Shown: positions 17,291-25,233 of the stretch, one piece after another
How positions within the stretch are numbered: the first letter of the stretch is position 1
Layout of the letters: every line of letters begins with the position of its first letter
Assembly: GCF_000316115.1 (NCBI RefSeq)
Contig: NZ_JH993797.1
Location: 4,078,486 to 4,142,485, forward strand
DNA length: 64,000 nt
Source: Leptolyngbya sp. PCC 7375
Lineage (GTDB): Bacteria; Cyanobacteriota; Cyanobacteriia; Phormidesmidales; Phormidesmidaceae
Direction of reading: 5' to 3'
Translations under genes and position numbers: made by a program
Notes under the pieces: model-generated
What the model saw: the letters and a program-made list of their open reading frames with translations, nothing else
Told to the model about the DNA's origin: nothing
The model's database searches: none

Positions 17291-18637
17291 ATGTTTCCCT
17301 CTCCATCGTCTCAGTCCGACTCCACGACTTCATCCGATATGCCTCAGCATCGTTCATTTCTAGGTAACGCCCTCAGAATTTTTGCCTGGACTGGCATTTT
17401 TGGAACAACAGCAGTGGTATCTGCAGCAGCTGGGGCAGCTTTTATATTGACTGTGCCTCTACCTAAGGGTTTGGGGGAAGCGACAGCCAACCCTCCGCTA
17501 AGTGATTTATGGCAGTCGGGTTTTCGCTATCAGGTATCTCGCCCAGTGACGCTCCTAGTGATGGGCCTGGATGAGGCAACTGACATCGATGGAGCAGCCC
17601 CCACTGATTTAGTAGGTCGTACTGACACGATGCTGCTTGCTCGTATCGACCCTGAGGCAGAAGCGATCAATGTCATGTCAATTCCACGGGATACCCGTGT
17701 GGAAATTCCAGGCTATGGCATTGACAAAATTAATCAAGCCAATGTGGAAGGTGGGGCAGAACTCGCCGCTCAAACCGTCAGCTATAACTTCAACGAGGTG
17801 GAGATTGACCGCTATGTCAGGGTCAGCACGGCAGCCTTTCGTGAAATTGTTGATTTAATCGGTGGCGTCGAAGTCTTTGTCCCCAAACGAATGCAATATG
17901 AGGATAACACTCAAGGATTGGTGATTGATTTAGAACCGGGTTGGCAAACCCTTAATGGCGATGAGGCTGAACAATTTGCGCGATTTCGTCAGGATAACTT
18001 GGGGGATATTGGTCGGGTACAACGGCAGCAAATTTTGCTAAAGGCTTTGCGCGATCGCATGATCAATCCCAAGGTCATTACCCAATTGCCACAAATTGTT
18101 CGCATTCTGCAAAGCCATATCGATACAAATCTATCTACCGAAGAAATTCTGGCGTTAGCAGGTTTTGGACTACAGCTTGACCGAGAAAATCTCAACATGG
18201 TGATGCTGCCAGGTCGCTTTAGCAGCCCAACTGAATATAGGGCAAGCTATTGGATTGCTGACACCAATAATACGAATGAGGTCATGCAGAAGTTCTTTGA
18301 TGCAGAACCCGATGCCCTGCTAGCTACAGATACACCTCGCCGTTCTATTAGTCGCCTCCGCATCGCTGTTCAAAATGCATCGAGGGAGCCATATATGGGT
18401 CAAGCCGTGGCCGATCATCTACGCAATGAAGGCTTCCGCAATGTTTACCTGATTGCAGATTGGCCTGATTTCCAGCATCAAACAACGGTGATTGCCCAAC
18501 GGGGTGACATTGACGGTGCTGGCTTTTTAGAAGCCGTCCTGGGAGCTGGTAAAGTCGTTGCTGACTCCACAGGTGATCTAGACTCCGATATCACCATCCG
18601 CGTTGGTGACGATTGGACAGAGCAGCTGATTCAGTGA
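17219..18637 (+). CDS. LytR-CpsA-Psr (LCP) family glycopolymer transferase
   Basis: LCP proteins transfer undecaprenyl-linked glycopolymers to peptidoglycan or other acceptors outside the membrane. Order: N-terminal Ser/Pro-rich cytoplasmic part, one TM helix (TAVVSAAAGAAFILTVPLP), the LCP domain (TLLVMGLDEATD, GRTDTMLLARIDP, SIPRDTRVEIPGYGIDKINQ, RYVRVSTAAFREIVDLIGGV, FARFRQDNLGDIGRVQRQQ) with the conserved Asp and Arg residues, then a LytR_C domain (LRIAVQNASREPYMGQAVAD). The frame opens at TTG 17219; ATG 17291 is the more likely start. The gene follows GDP-mannose synthesis divergently, consistent with a role in surface glycans. Confidence 0.9.
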   Translation: MFLGITIHSLLGIPRLSGHSNKYPMFPSPSSQSDSTTSSDMPQHRSFLGNALRIFAWTGIFGTTAVVSAAAGAAFILTVPLPKGLGEATANPPLSDLWQSGFRYQVSRPVTLLVMGLDEATDIDGAAPTDLVGRTDTMLLARIDPEAEAINVMSIPRDTRVEIPGYGIDKINQANVEGGAELAAQTVSYNFNEVEIDRYVRVSTAAFREIVDLIGGVEVFVPKRMQYEDNTQGLVIDLEPGWQTLNGDEAEQFARFRQDNLGDIGRVQRQQILLKALRDRMINPKVITQLPQIVRILQSHIDTNLSTEEILALAGFGLQLDRENLNMVMLPGRFSSPTEYRASYWIADTNNTNEVMQKFFDAEPDALLATDTPRRSISRLRIAVQNASREPYMGQAVADHLRNEGFRNVYLIADWPDFQHQTTVIAQRGDIDGAGFLEAVLGAGKVVADSTGDLDSDITIRVGDDWTEQLIQ

Positions 18638-18651
18638 TATGAGCACTGCTC

Positions 18652-18780
18652 ATGGTTACCCATAAGTCTTCCAGAACAGTATTTTCGAACACCGTTCTTC
18701 ACACAATGCTCACCACACTTGTATTAGCAACTGTGCTTGCCTGTCTTTGGGTACTTTTAGCAGCAACACCAGCTCAGTGA
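18652..18780 (+). CDS. Possible 42-residue single-TM small protein
   Basis: A short ORF 14 bp after the LCP-family stop reads MVTHKSSRTVFSNTVLHTML and then TTLVLATVLACLWVLLAATPAQ before TGA. The second half is one clean membrane helix after a short polar head, the layout of cyanobacterial small membrane peptides. No strong SD is present. It is close enough to be translationally linked to the LCP gene. It could still be chance. Confidence 0.35.
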   Translation: MVTHKSSRTVFSNTVLHTMLTTLVLATVLACLWVLLAATPAQ

Positions 18781-18801
18781 TGCCAGGTTAAGCCTCAAAT
18801 C

Positions 18802-19500
18802 TTAGACTAAGGCTTGCATCAATGGCTCCCATACTGAAATGTCCTGCACAAGCGTACGATATCCCAATACGTTAGGATGCAAGCCATCTTCACACAGGCG
18901 TTCGTTACACCAAGCTTGTCCCTGGGATTGCCACCGTTGAAAAAGATCTAGATAGGGAATCTGTCGTGCTGCGCAAGCATGACGAGTGATTTGGTTGTAA
19001 TGCATTTGGTCACTATTTGAAAAGTGAAGGATATCTGCATAGGGCATCACAGCCTCATTCACAGGAATCATACCCACAAAAAATGTGGGGCATAACTGCG
19101 TAGCTTGATCAAGTAATCCGTAAAGTTCTTGAGTAAAGGCCACCTGATCCATGATAGGGCGTCCTATAGACCGTCCTATACGCGCACTATCATTTAAGCC
19201 TACGGAGAGCACCAAAATATCAGGCACTCGACGGCGCAGCTCACCGCGCAGCTTAAACTCCCCTTCTAACCTTCTAGCCACACGCTGTACACCATCGCCT
19301 CGCACGCCCAGATTATAGATAATGGGTCCTGGCTGTGATGGATCCATCCATTGGCGACGCAGGCGCTCAACCCAACCGCCACCTTCCACATCACCGTAAC
19401 CGTAAATCAGGCTATCGCCGATAACAACTACTTTTTTAGGATGAGCGGACTTAGCCTGACCATTGCGGAACTCGGCAGCACGAGAAGTAAGAGCAGCCAT
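18802..19500 (-). CDS. SGNH/GDSL-family hydrolase
   Basis: A 232-residue cytosolic-looking esterase of the GDSL (lysophospholipase L1-like) family. Block I is VVVIGDSLIYGYGD with the catalytic Ser, block II has Gly in YNLGVRGDGV, block III has Asn in LSVGLNDSARIG, and block V holds Asp and His in EDGLHPNVLGY. No signal peptide or TM segment is seen, in contrast to the anchored SGNH enzyme at 7320. It converges with the LCP-region genes. Substrate unknown. Confidence 0.87.
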   Translation of the reverse strand: MAALTSRAAEFRNGQAKSAHPKKVVVIGDSLIYGYGDVEGGGWVERLRRQWMDPSQPGPIIYNLGVRGDGVQRVARRLEGEFKLRGELRRRVPDILVLSVGLNDSARIGRSIGRPIMDQVAFTQELYGLLDQATQLCPTFFVGMIPVNEAVMPYADILHFSNSDQMHYNQITRHACAARQIPYLDLFQRWQSQGQAWCNERLCEDGLHPNVLGYRTLVQDISVWEPLMQALV

Positions 19501-19650
19501 AAACCTTTTAATCGAAGCAACGGAATAACAAAACTTGTGACACTAACCCTAAAGACTAAGTCAATGCATCTAGCTCCCCGCAAATTAACATTTTGTACCG
19601 CTTAGTTTCAAATCTTTATGCTTAGATCTAAGTTTAATAGTTTTTTGTGA

Positions 19651-19714
19651 TGCCATAAGACATGAGTAGGCGGGGGATGCGATCGCATCCCCCGCCTACT
19701 CATGTCTTATGGCA
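19651..19714. repeat. Perfect 64-bp palindrome centred on a HIP1 site
   Basis: The sequence from TGCCATAAGA at 19651 to TCTTATGGCA at 19714 is its own reverse complement over all 64 bases. Its centre is GGGGGATGCGATCGCATCCC, including the HIP1 octamer GCGATCGC. It lies 14 bp beyond the gifA stop. No T run follows on either side, so it is not a simple intrinsic terminator, though as RNA it would form a 32-bp hairpin. Confidence 0.95.
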
Positions 19715-19727
19715 ATTAGCTCAGCGT

Positions 19728-19928
19728 TTAACTCATAGCAGCATTACTACGACCATAGGTATGCTGCACATCATACCTGGGCTTACCTTGAATGCGACTA
19801 CCCCCACCAATTGACTCCATTGGCATACCAACATCCACGGCAGCACGACTCAGCAAAGAACGTTGACGATTAGTAACAGCATGGCGGTTGCTAACGATAC
19901 GCAGCCTAGCAGATTCTTGAATAGACAT
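19728..19928 (-). CDS. gifA: Glutamine synthetase inactivating factor IF7
   Basis: Gif proteins are small, basic, natively unfolded inhibitors that bind and inactivate type I glutamine synthetase when ammonium is plentiful. The 66-residue product from ATG 19928 (MSIQESARLRIVSNRHAVTN) continues RQRSLLSRAAVDVGM, then QGKPRYDV and ends YGRSNAAMS. This matches IF7: the ..NRQ.S(L/M)LSRAA block and the terminal QGKP...Y.RSNA(S/A). The start is set by AGGAG 9 nt upstream; an upstream ATG at 19967 has none. The gene lies directly downstream of glnA on the same strand, behind glnA's terminator and with its own NtcA-type promoter. Confidence 0.85.
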   Translation of the reverse strand: MSIQESARLRIVSNRHAVTNRQRSLLSRAAVDVGMPMESIGGGSRIQGKPRYDVQHTYGRSNAAMS

Positions 19929-19996
19929 ATCTATTGAACTCCTACAAAAGTACAGCAAAGGCACCATTGTAGTGCCATGGACTCTTTTCAGTTTTA

Positions 19997-20034
19997 ATTA
20001 TAGCCAAAAAAACCGTATCAATTGATACGGTTTT
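19997..20034 (-). promoter_or_regulatory. gifA promoter with NtcA-type operator over the -35 region
   Basis: The perfect 26-bp palindrome 20009-20034 contains GTATCAATTGATAC (20015-20028), an exact GTA-N8-TAC NtcA consensus. On the minus strand it is followed after 12 nt by TATAAT (complement of 19997-20002), a consensus -10 box. The implied transcription start is near 19990, which centres the NtcA site near -31. A site overlapping the -35 region suits repression, as is known for gif genes under nitrogen limitation. Confidence 0.75.
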
Positions 20035-20112
20035 AAATTTATTTTTAAACAAATACTAATCTTATTTCAAATAAAGATTGGTTTTACTCAATAATCTATT
20101 GGTTACTGCCAC

Positions 20113-20140
20113 AAAAAAACGCCAGTCCAGAGACTGGCGT
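20113..20140 (-). terminator. glnA intrinsic terminator
   Basis: ACGCCAGTC (20119-20127) and GACTGGCGT (20132-20140) make a 9-bp stem with a 4-nt loop. On the minus strand seven Ts follow (complement of 20113-20119). It lies 43 bp after the glnA stop and separates glnA from gifA transcription. Confidence 0.92.
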
Positions 20141-20182
20141 CAGACCAAAAGCGATCGCTAATCAAAAGTCATTCAAAACGGA

Positions 20183-21604
20183 TTAGCAATCATAGTAGAG
20201 AGCCAACTCATAGGGGTGAGGACGAATATCCATTGGAATTACTTCAGTATCCAACTTGTAAGAGATCCAGTTTTGGATAAAGTCCTCGGTGAACACGCCA
20301 CCTTGAGTCAAGAAAGCATAATCGCTCTCTAAGGCAGATAGTGCTTCTTTCAGGGAAGCAGGAGTGGATGCAATCTTAGCCAACTCCTCAGGGCTGAGCT
20401 CATAAATATCCTGATCGATAGGCTCAGGAGGCTCAATCTTGTTCTTGATACCATCAATACCAGCACACAGCATTGCAGCAAAGGCAAGATAAGGATTCGC
20501 AGTGGGGTCAGGACAGCGGAACTCCAAACGCTTAGCCTTAGGATTATCACCAGACAACGGAATCCGAACAGCAGCGGAACGATTACCGTTTGAGTAAACC
20601 AAGTTTACAGGGGCCTCAAAACCAGGAACCAGGCGCTTGTAAGAGTTAGTACTGGGATTAGTAAATGCCAGTAGTGCAGGGGCATGCTTGAGAATACCGC
20701 CAATGTAATAGGTAGCGAGTTCGCTCAAGCCAGCGTACTTATCGCCTGCCATCAAAGGCTGTCCATCTTTCCAGATGGACTGGTGCGTGTGCATACCAGA
20801 ACCATTGTCCTCAAAGAGAGGCTTGGGCATAAAAGTAACGGTCTTACCGTACTTCTTGGCGACGTTCTTAATGCAATACTTATAGGTCATCAACCAGTCA
20901 GCCGCTTGGATCATCTCACCAAAACGGAAACCTAGTTCGCACTGACCACCAGTGGCCACTTCATGGTGATGCTTCTCAATGGGCACACCACAATCAGCCA
21001 TGGTTAACAGCATCTCAGTACGCATATCCTGAGATGTGTCAGTGGGAGACACGGGGAAATAACCACCCTTGTAGCTGGGCTTATACCCCAGGTTGCCACC
21101 TTCTTCTTCGCGACCAGTATTCCAACGGCCCTCAACGGTGTCTACGTGATAGTAGCTAGAGTTAGATGTGGTATCGAAACGCACATCATCAAAGATGAAA
21201 AATTCTGCTTCAGGGCCAAAGTATGCGGTATCACCAATACCAGTTGCATTCAGATAGTCCAAAGCTTTCTGAGCGATAACACGGGGGCAGCGCTCATACC
21301 ATTCACCAGTACGAGGCTCTTTAATAGAACACACAAGACTGAGGGTGGGCTCTTTCATGAAAGGGTCGATCCAGGCTGTTGCAGGATCTGGAACCATAGA
21401 CATATCTGACTCATTAATTGCCTTCCACCCCCGGATACTGGATCCGTCAAAAGCCACTCCGTCGGTAAAGCTACTCTCATCAATCTGGCTACGATGCACC
21501 GTAAGGTGTTGCCAGATACCAGGCAAATCAATGAACTTCAGATCAATCATCTGAATGTCCTGATCATTGATCATCTGCAAAACTTCTGCGGCGGTTTGAG
21601 CCAT
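20183..21604 (-). CDS. glnA: Glutamine synthetase type I
   Basis: GlnA makes glutamine from glutamate and ammonia with ATP and is the entry of the GS-GOGAT cycle. The 473-residue protein has VAFDGSSIRGW (N-terminal signature), the metal-binding YFGPEAEFFIFD, KHHHEVATGGQCELG, the ATP-binding FMPKPLFEDNGSGMHTHQS, NPSTNSYKRLVPGFEAPV and RFRCPDPTANPY-type blocks (here EFRCPDPTANPY). The tyrosine at the adenylylation-loop position is present (QDIYELSPEE), although cyanobacteria control GS with Gif proteins instead. An NtcA-type promoter lies about 430 nt upstream and gifA directly downstream. Confidence 0.98.
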   Translation of the reverse strand: MAQTAAEVLQMINDQDIQMIDLKFIDLPGIWQHLTVHRSQIDESSFTDGVAFDGSSIRGWKAINESDMSMVPDPATAWIDPFMKEPTLSLVCSIKEPRTGEWYERCPRVIAQKALDYLNATGIGDTAYFGPEAEFFIFDDVRFDTTSNSSYYHVDTVEGRWNTGREEEGGNLGYKPSYKGGYFPVSPTDTSQDMRTEMLLTMADCGVPIEKHHHEVATGGQCELGFRFGEMIQAADWLMTYKYCIKNVAKKYGKTVTFMPKPLFEDNGSGMHTHQSIWKDGQPLMAGDKYAGLSELATYYIGGILKHAPALLAFTNPSTNSYKRLVPGFEAPVNLVYSNGNRSAAVRIPLSGDNPKAKRLEFRCPDPTANPYLAFAAMLCAGIDGIKNKIEPPEPIDQDIYELSPEELAKIASTPASLKEALSALESDYAFLTQGGVFTEDFIQNWISYKLDTEVIPMDIRPHPYELALYYDC

Positions 21605-22525
21605 GGATCACTCCTTTCTATGCATTCAACTAGAGCCGTTTTCACAAATATCGTCGCTAAGCGAAGGTATGCCTTGCTGAGAATATCCAGAGATTAGTAA
21701 TATCCCCAAGCTCAACTCAAACCAAGCCAGCAACACCAGGAAAATCTGAGGGTAATGTAGGCGCTTTGCAGCACGGACAGGCCAACCTGTTTAACGACCA
21801 AAACATTAAAAAATGAGTGTAACGAAAAATGTATGCCTGTTAGAAGTTTTCTATATCCCTTAACAGTGGCAAGCATATTATTTGCACTCGGGCCACATGA
21901 CTATGTCACCCAGAGACGCTCACTCATCCCCATACGACCTCTGAACCTGGCTATGATCCAAAGGTTTAGTAACACCCATAAACAGATCTACTGGGTTAAA
22001 GTACGCACTAATGCATGCTTTAACCAGGCATGGATAATCCTAAGAACTGTAATACCGAGCAATTGTATCTTTTGTTACAAATTTAAGTTTTCTCAAGCAA
22101 ACCCATGGAAAATTGGGATGTTTCCATCTCATTTTTGAGAGGTGAACTGACATCAGAGTTATTCAGATGCCCCTAAAATGGTGTCTAAGCATGCCATGGA
22201 ATGTTGCGAAAGATTGCGGATTGTAAAAAATACGCAGGTCAATCCACTTCTCCATTGAGTCGATTGCCTGGGGTTTAATCCACCGTGGTAGACTAAATTT
22301 TGGTACTCAAGTGTCGGTAATCGTTGTCGCTGAACGGGTTTCAGGATTTACATGGCAGCGGCAAGGCACTTGTAACTACCTTAACAAGCGGTCGGATAGC
22401 TCTTACGCTTGTTCTCATATTTGGGTCATACCATGGTCTGTATGAGGACTTTCACTCCAAGCTTGGTTACAAGTTCTTGCTCTAGTTTTTGAGTCGCACA
22501 TTAATCGCACTGGGAGAAAGGTTTC
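21605..22525. promoter_or_regulatory. Divergent glnA / apcF control region
   Basis: A 921-bp region without a supported gene. It holds the NtcA promoter of glnA and, toward the right, the unplaced promoter of apcF; a TAGACT at 22291-22296 is a possible -10 for the latter. The ~425-nt glnA leader is long, but I do not see the conserved core of the known glutamine riboswitch in it. A 101-codon plus-strand frame at 21833-22138 overlaps the promoter and is not credible as a gene. Confidence 0.5.
22037..22078 (-). promoter_or_regulatory. NtcA-activated promoter of glnA
   Basis: GTAACAAAAGATAC on the minus strand (complement of 22065-22078) fits GTA-N8-TAC exactly. Exactly 22 nt further comes TAGGAT (complement of 22037-22042), a TAN3T -10 box. 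This spacing is the canonical class II NtcA-activated layout, with the site replacing the -35 box. The transcription start would be near 22030, giving glnA a leader of roughly 425 nt. No matching -10 exists in the plus direction. Confidence 0.75.
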
Positions 22526-23035
22526 ATGCGGGATACGGTGACGGGTTTAATCAGCACCTACGACATTACAGGTCGGTACCTCGATCGCGACGCCCTCGAT
22601 TCTCTAAAGAGTTATTTTGACAGTGGCTCTGATCGGGTTAAAGCCGCTGCTTATATCAGTGCAAATGCATCTGGTCTGGTAAAGGCGACAGGAGCTGCAC
22701 TGTTTGAGCGGATACCTGAATTGATTCGCCCCGGCGGCAATGCTTACACCACCAGGCGCTATGCCGCTTGCTTACGCGACTTGGATTATTACCTGCGCTA
22801 CAGCAGCTATGCGCTGGTAGCCGGTAATTGTGATGTCCTCACTGAGCGCGTTCTCAACGGTCTGCGTGAAACTTACAACTCCTTGGAAGTGCCCGTTGGA
22901 CCAACGGTCATTGGTATTCAAATCATGAAAGATGTCCTGAAGGAGCAACTAACTGACCAGGGCATTAGTGACACTTCATTTGTGGATGCTCCCTTTGATC
23001 ATTTAAGCCGTGAGTTGGGTGAAGTGAGCGTTTAA
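22526..23035 (+). CDS. apcF: Allophycocyanin beta-18 subunit (ApcF)
   Basis: ApcF is the beta-like subunit that pairs with the core-membrane linker ApcE as one of the terminal energy emitters of the phycobilisome core. The 169-residue protein (MRDTVTGLISTYDITGRYLD) has the phycobiliprotein globin fold. The bilin-binding Cys is at position 82 in RRYAACLRDLDYYLRY, and the position-72 Asn typical of beta-type subunits is in GGNAYTTRRY. It differs from ApcB in its N-terminus. It is a single gene, ended by its own terminator. Confidence 0.92.
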   Translation: MRDTVTGLISTYDITGRYLDRDALDSLKSYFDSGSDRVKAAAYISANASGLVKATGAALFERIPELIRPGGNAYTTRRYAACLRDLDYYLRYSSYALVAGNCDVLTERVLNGLRETYNSLEVPVGPTVIGIQIMKDVLKEQLTDQGISDTSFVDAPFDHLSRELGEVSV

Positions 23036-23060
23036 TTCCACCTAAGATCAATAGTTTTGA

Positions 23061-23092
23061 AAAGAGGTGCTCATTCGGGTACCTCTTTTTTT
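23061..23092 (+). terminator. apcF intrinsic terminator
   Basis: AAAGAGGT (23061-23068) and ACCTCTTT (23081-23088) pair around a 12-nt loop and are followed by further Ts to 23092. It lies 26 nt after the apcF stop and immediately before the kinase gene start at 23101. Confidence 0.88.
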
Positions 23093-23100
23093 GCGTGCTT

Positions 23101-24345
23101 ATGAACTACCTAGGAATTGACTTTGGCACCTCGGGCGCACGGGTGATCGCAATCAATGCCGATGGGCAGATTGTCGGCGAAGGTCGCTGTCAGTATCCTA
23201 CTCCAGAGCCAAATGCGAAGGGATGGGAGCAAACACTATGGGCGTTGATTGACCAAATCCCCCAGGCTATTCGCCAACAAACGAAAGCGATCGCAATTGA
23301 TGGCACCTCGGCCACTGTTCTCCTGTGCGATCGCAACCATATCCCCCTAGTGCCGCCATTGCTCTACAACGATACTCGTGGTGGTACTCCTGCCATTGCA
23401 CCTACCCATAGCCCAGCCCACAGCACCACCTCCAGCCTGACCAAAGCCCTATGGTGGAAAAATAATTTACCGGCTAATACCCTGGCCAATGCTCGTTACC
23501 TGGTGCATCAAGCAGATTGGCTCAGTAGTCTGCTCCATGGTCAACCGGGTATCAGCGACTATAACAATGCTCTCAAGCTAGGCTATGACCCACAGACTCT
23601 CAGTTATCCCGACTGGCTACTGGGCGTAGAGATCAGTCCATGGTTACCCAACGTTTTAGCGCCTGGGGGTGCGATCGCCCCCATTCAGCCTCAACTTACT
23701 CAGCGGTTTAACCTGTCGAAAAACTGCATGATCAAAGCGGGCACTACTGACAGTATTGCCGCCTTTTTAGCTAGTGGTGCCAGCACCCCAGGAGACGCTG
23801 TAACCTCCCTTGGCTCTACGCTGGTGATTAAACTGTTAAGCCCCGTTGCCATTAATGACGCCCAAAGTGGTGTATACAGCCATCGGCTCGGCCAACAATG
23901 GTTAGTGGGAGGTGCATCCAATACAGGGGGAGCCGTATTACGTCAATACTTTAGTGATGACGAACTTGGCTCAATCAGCCAACGTATTCACACCGAACTC
24001 CCTAGTGGACTTGACTACTATCCATTACTCACCGATGGGGAACGATTCCCCATCAGCGATCCTCACCTGCCACCTCGCTTGACTCCCCGTCCCAGCGATC
24101 CGGTACGGTTTCTCCACGGATTATTAGAAAGCATGGCTCACATCGAAGCCTTAGGCTATCAAAAGCTGATTACCCTGGGTGGAGGTCCAGTACACCGCAT
24201 TTATACGGCGGGAGGAGGAGCACAAAACCTGACTTGGCAAACATTAAGGGCAAAAGCCTTAGGCATTCCCCTGGTTCCTTCGCTACACAGTGAAGCCGCC
24301 TATGGAACTGCACGCCTAGCCGCTAACCTAGTCGCAAAAGCCTGA
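23101..24345 (+). CDS. FGGY-family carbohydrate kinase, probable D-ribulose kinase
   Basis: A 414-residue sugar kinase of the actin/hexokinase/Hsp70 fold. The N-terminal phosphate motif GIDFGTSGARVIAI is at residues 4-17. AIDGTSATVLLCD and YNDTRG are typical of xylulokinase-like FGGY enzymes. VGGASNTGGAVLRQYF, and LGGGPVHRIYTAGGGAQN near the end, are the adenosine-binding blocks. The short length compared with XylB (about 480) matches the cyanobacterial/plant enzymes reported to phosphorylate D-ribulose. The frame opens at GTG 23095, but ATG 23101 is preferred. It starts just past the apcF terminator. Confidence 0.85.
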   Translation: MNYLGIDFGTSGARVIAINADGQIVGEGRCQYPTPEPNAKGWEQTLWALIDQIPQAIRQQTKAIAIDGTSATVLLCDRNHIPLVPPLLYNDTRGGTPAIAPTHSPAHSTTSSLTKALWWKNNLPANTLANARYLVHQADWLSSLLHGQPGISDYNNALKLGYDPQTLSYPDWLLGVEISPWLPNVLAPGGAIAPIQPQLTQRFNLSKNCMIKAGTTDSIAAFLASGASTPGDAVTSLGSTLVIKLLSPVAINDAQSGVYSHRLGQQWLVGGASNTGGAVLRQYFSDDELGSISQRIHTELPSGLDYYPLLTDGERFPISDPHLPPRLTPRPSDPVRFLHGLLESMAHIEALGYQKLITLGGGPVHRIYTAGGGAQNLTWQTLRAKALGIPLVPSLHSEAAYGTARLAANLVAKA

Positions 24346-24347
24346 AC

Positions 24348-24379
24348 GAAAAAAGCCAGCGTTTGTAGAAACGCTGGCT
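24348..24379 (-). terminator. petG intrinsic terminator
   Basis: AGCCAGCGTTT (24354-24364), loop GTAG and AAACGCTGGCT (24369-24379) form a perfect 11-bp stem. On the minus strand it is followed by six Ts. It lies 26 bp beyond the petG stop and also just behind the convergent kinase gene, which it may serve too. Confidence 0.9.
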
Positions 24380-24405
24380 CCGCAAAAGTTCTTACCAATC
24401 AAAAT

Positions 24406-24519
24406 CTAAAAGTTGAGCTGATCACCACGGCGATACTGCATATAAGCCGCTACAAACAAACCGGCCAACGTTACCGGAATTAGGCCCAAAACAATTCCTA
24501 ACAGCAAAGGTTCAATCAC
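24406..24519 (-). CDS. petG: Cytochrome b6-f complex subunit V (PetG)
   Basis: PetG is a one-helix subunit needed for assembly and stability of cytochrome b6f. The 37-residue product, translated from GTG 24519, reads MIEPLLLGIVLGLIPVTLAG and continues LFVAAYMQYRRGDQLNF to TAG. This is the full, strongly conserved PetG sequence, including the YRRGDQL tail. The gene is monocistronic, with its own terminator, and lies between the sugar kinase (convergent) and cytM (divergent). Confidence 0.97.
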   Translation of the reverse strand: MIEPLLLGIVLGLIPVTLAGLFVAAYMQYRRGDQLNF

Positions 24520-24683
24520 GCCGTATTTCCTCAATGACTTACAGAGCTCATAGAAGCAGCACTACACATTACTTCTTCTACCTTTATATTAAGACATTCC
24601 CTTAATTGATCCTAGTCCCTTGGTCATGTCTAGCCAGATCCCGTGAAGATGTCTGCTGGTAAATGTCCAAGATTAAGCTTGAT

Positions 24684-24714
24684 AAATCTATAGCTTAATC
24701 AAAGCTATAGATTT
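24684..24714. repeat. Perfect inverted repeat upstream of cytM
   Basis: AAATCTATAGCTT (24684-24696) and AAGCTATAGATTT (24702-24714) are exact inverted copies with a 5-nt loop, about 70 bp before the cytM start and between divergent petG and cytM. With no T run it may be an operator or a leader stem-loop. Confidence 0.6.
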
Positions 24715-24786
24715 GATTCTCATTTTCCAGTCAAAACAACTTGCACTGGCTCCTGAGAAAACTTTAAAGTATGTATCATATGCGTA

Positions 24787-25221
24787 ATGACAAAGTGTTA
24801 CGTTCTGCTTGTGACCCAAAAAACAGTCGATAGCCCATCTCTTCCCCAGACAACCGTAGCCAACTCGGACAATCGGCTGTTGGTCCAGTTTGTATTGGCG
24901 GCAACAACAATTTTATTGTGCGTCATTTTGATTATTTGGGGAATTCATAGGGTACAAGTATCCGATCCCTACGTACATGACGTCTTAGCCTCCACAGGAG
25001 ATCTCGAACGTGGGCAACAGTTATTTTGGCAAAATTGTGCCACCTGCCATGGATTAGAAGGAACTGGCGAAGTTGGACCAGATTTACAGCATGTCTCTGA
25101 GCGTAAATCACAGGTAGCACTCATCCAGCAGGTTATTAGTGGTAAAACTCCACCTATGCCACAGTTTCAACCAAATACTCAGGATATGGCCGACCTACTC
25201 GTATTTTTAGAAAGCTTATAG
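24787..25221 (+). CDS. cytM: Cytochrome cM
   Basis: A 144-residue membrane-anchored c-type cytochrome. A TM helix (LLVQFVLAATTILLCVILIIWGI, residues 31-53) precedes the heme domain. The heme motif CATCH is at residues 84-88, GEVGPDLQHV follows, and the probable Met axial ligand is in GKTPPMPQFQP (Met124). The end ADLLVFLESL is typical of CytM, a low-abundance cyanobacterial cytochrome that dampens photosynthetic electron flow. It is tail to tail with ddl, 12 bp apart. Confidence 0.9.
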   Translation: MTKCYVLLVTQKTVDSPSLPQTTVANSDNRLLVQFVLAATTILLCVILIIWGIHRVQVSDPYVHDVLASTGDLERGQQLFWQNCATCHGLEGTGEVGPDLQHVSERKSQVALIQQVISGKTPPMPQFQPNTQDMADLLVFLESL

Positions 25222-25233
25222 GGCGGGATCGCT

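Noticed and set aside
21833..22138. Plus-strand ORF of 101 codons (MPVRSFLYPLTVAS)
   Set aside because: It covers the putative NtcA promoter and leader of glnA, has no SD and resembles no family.
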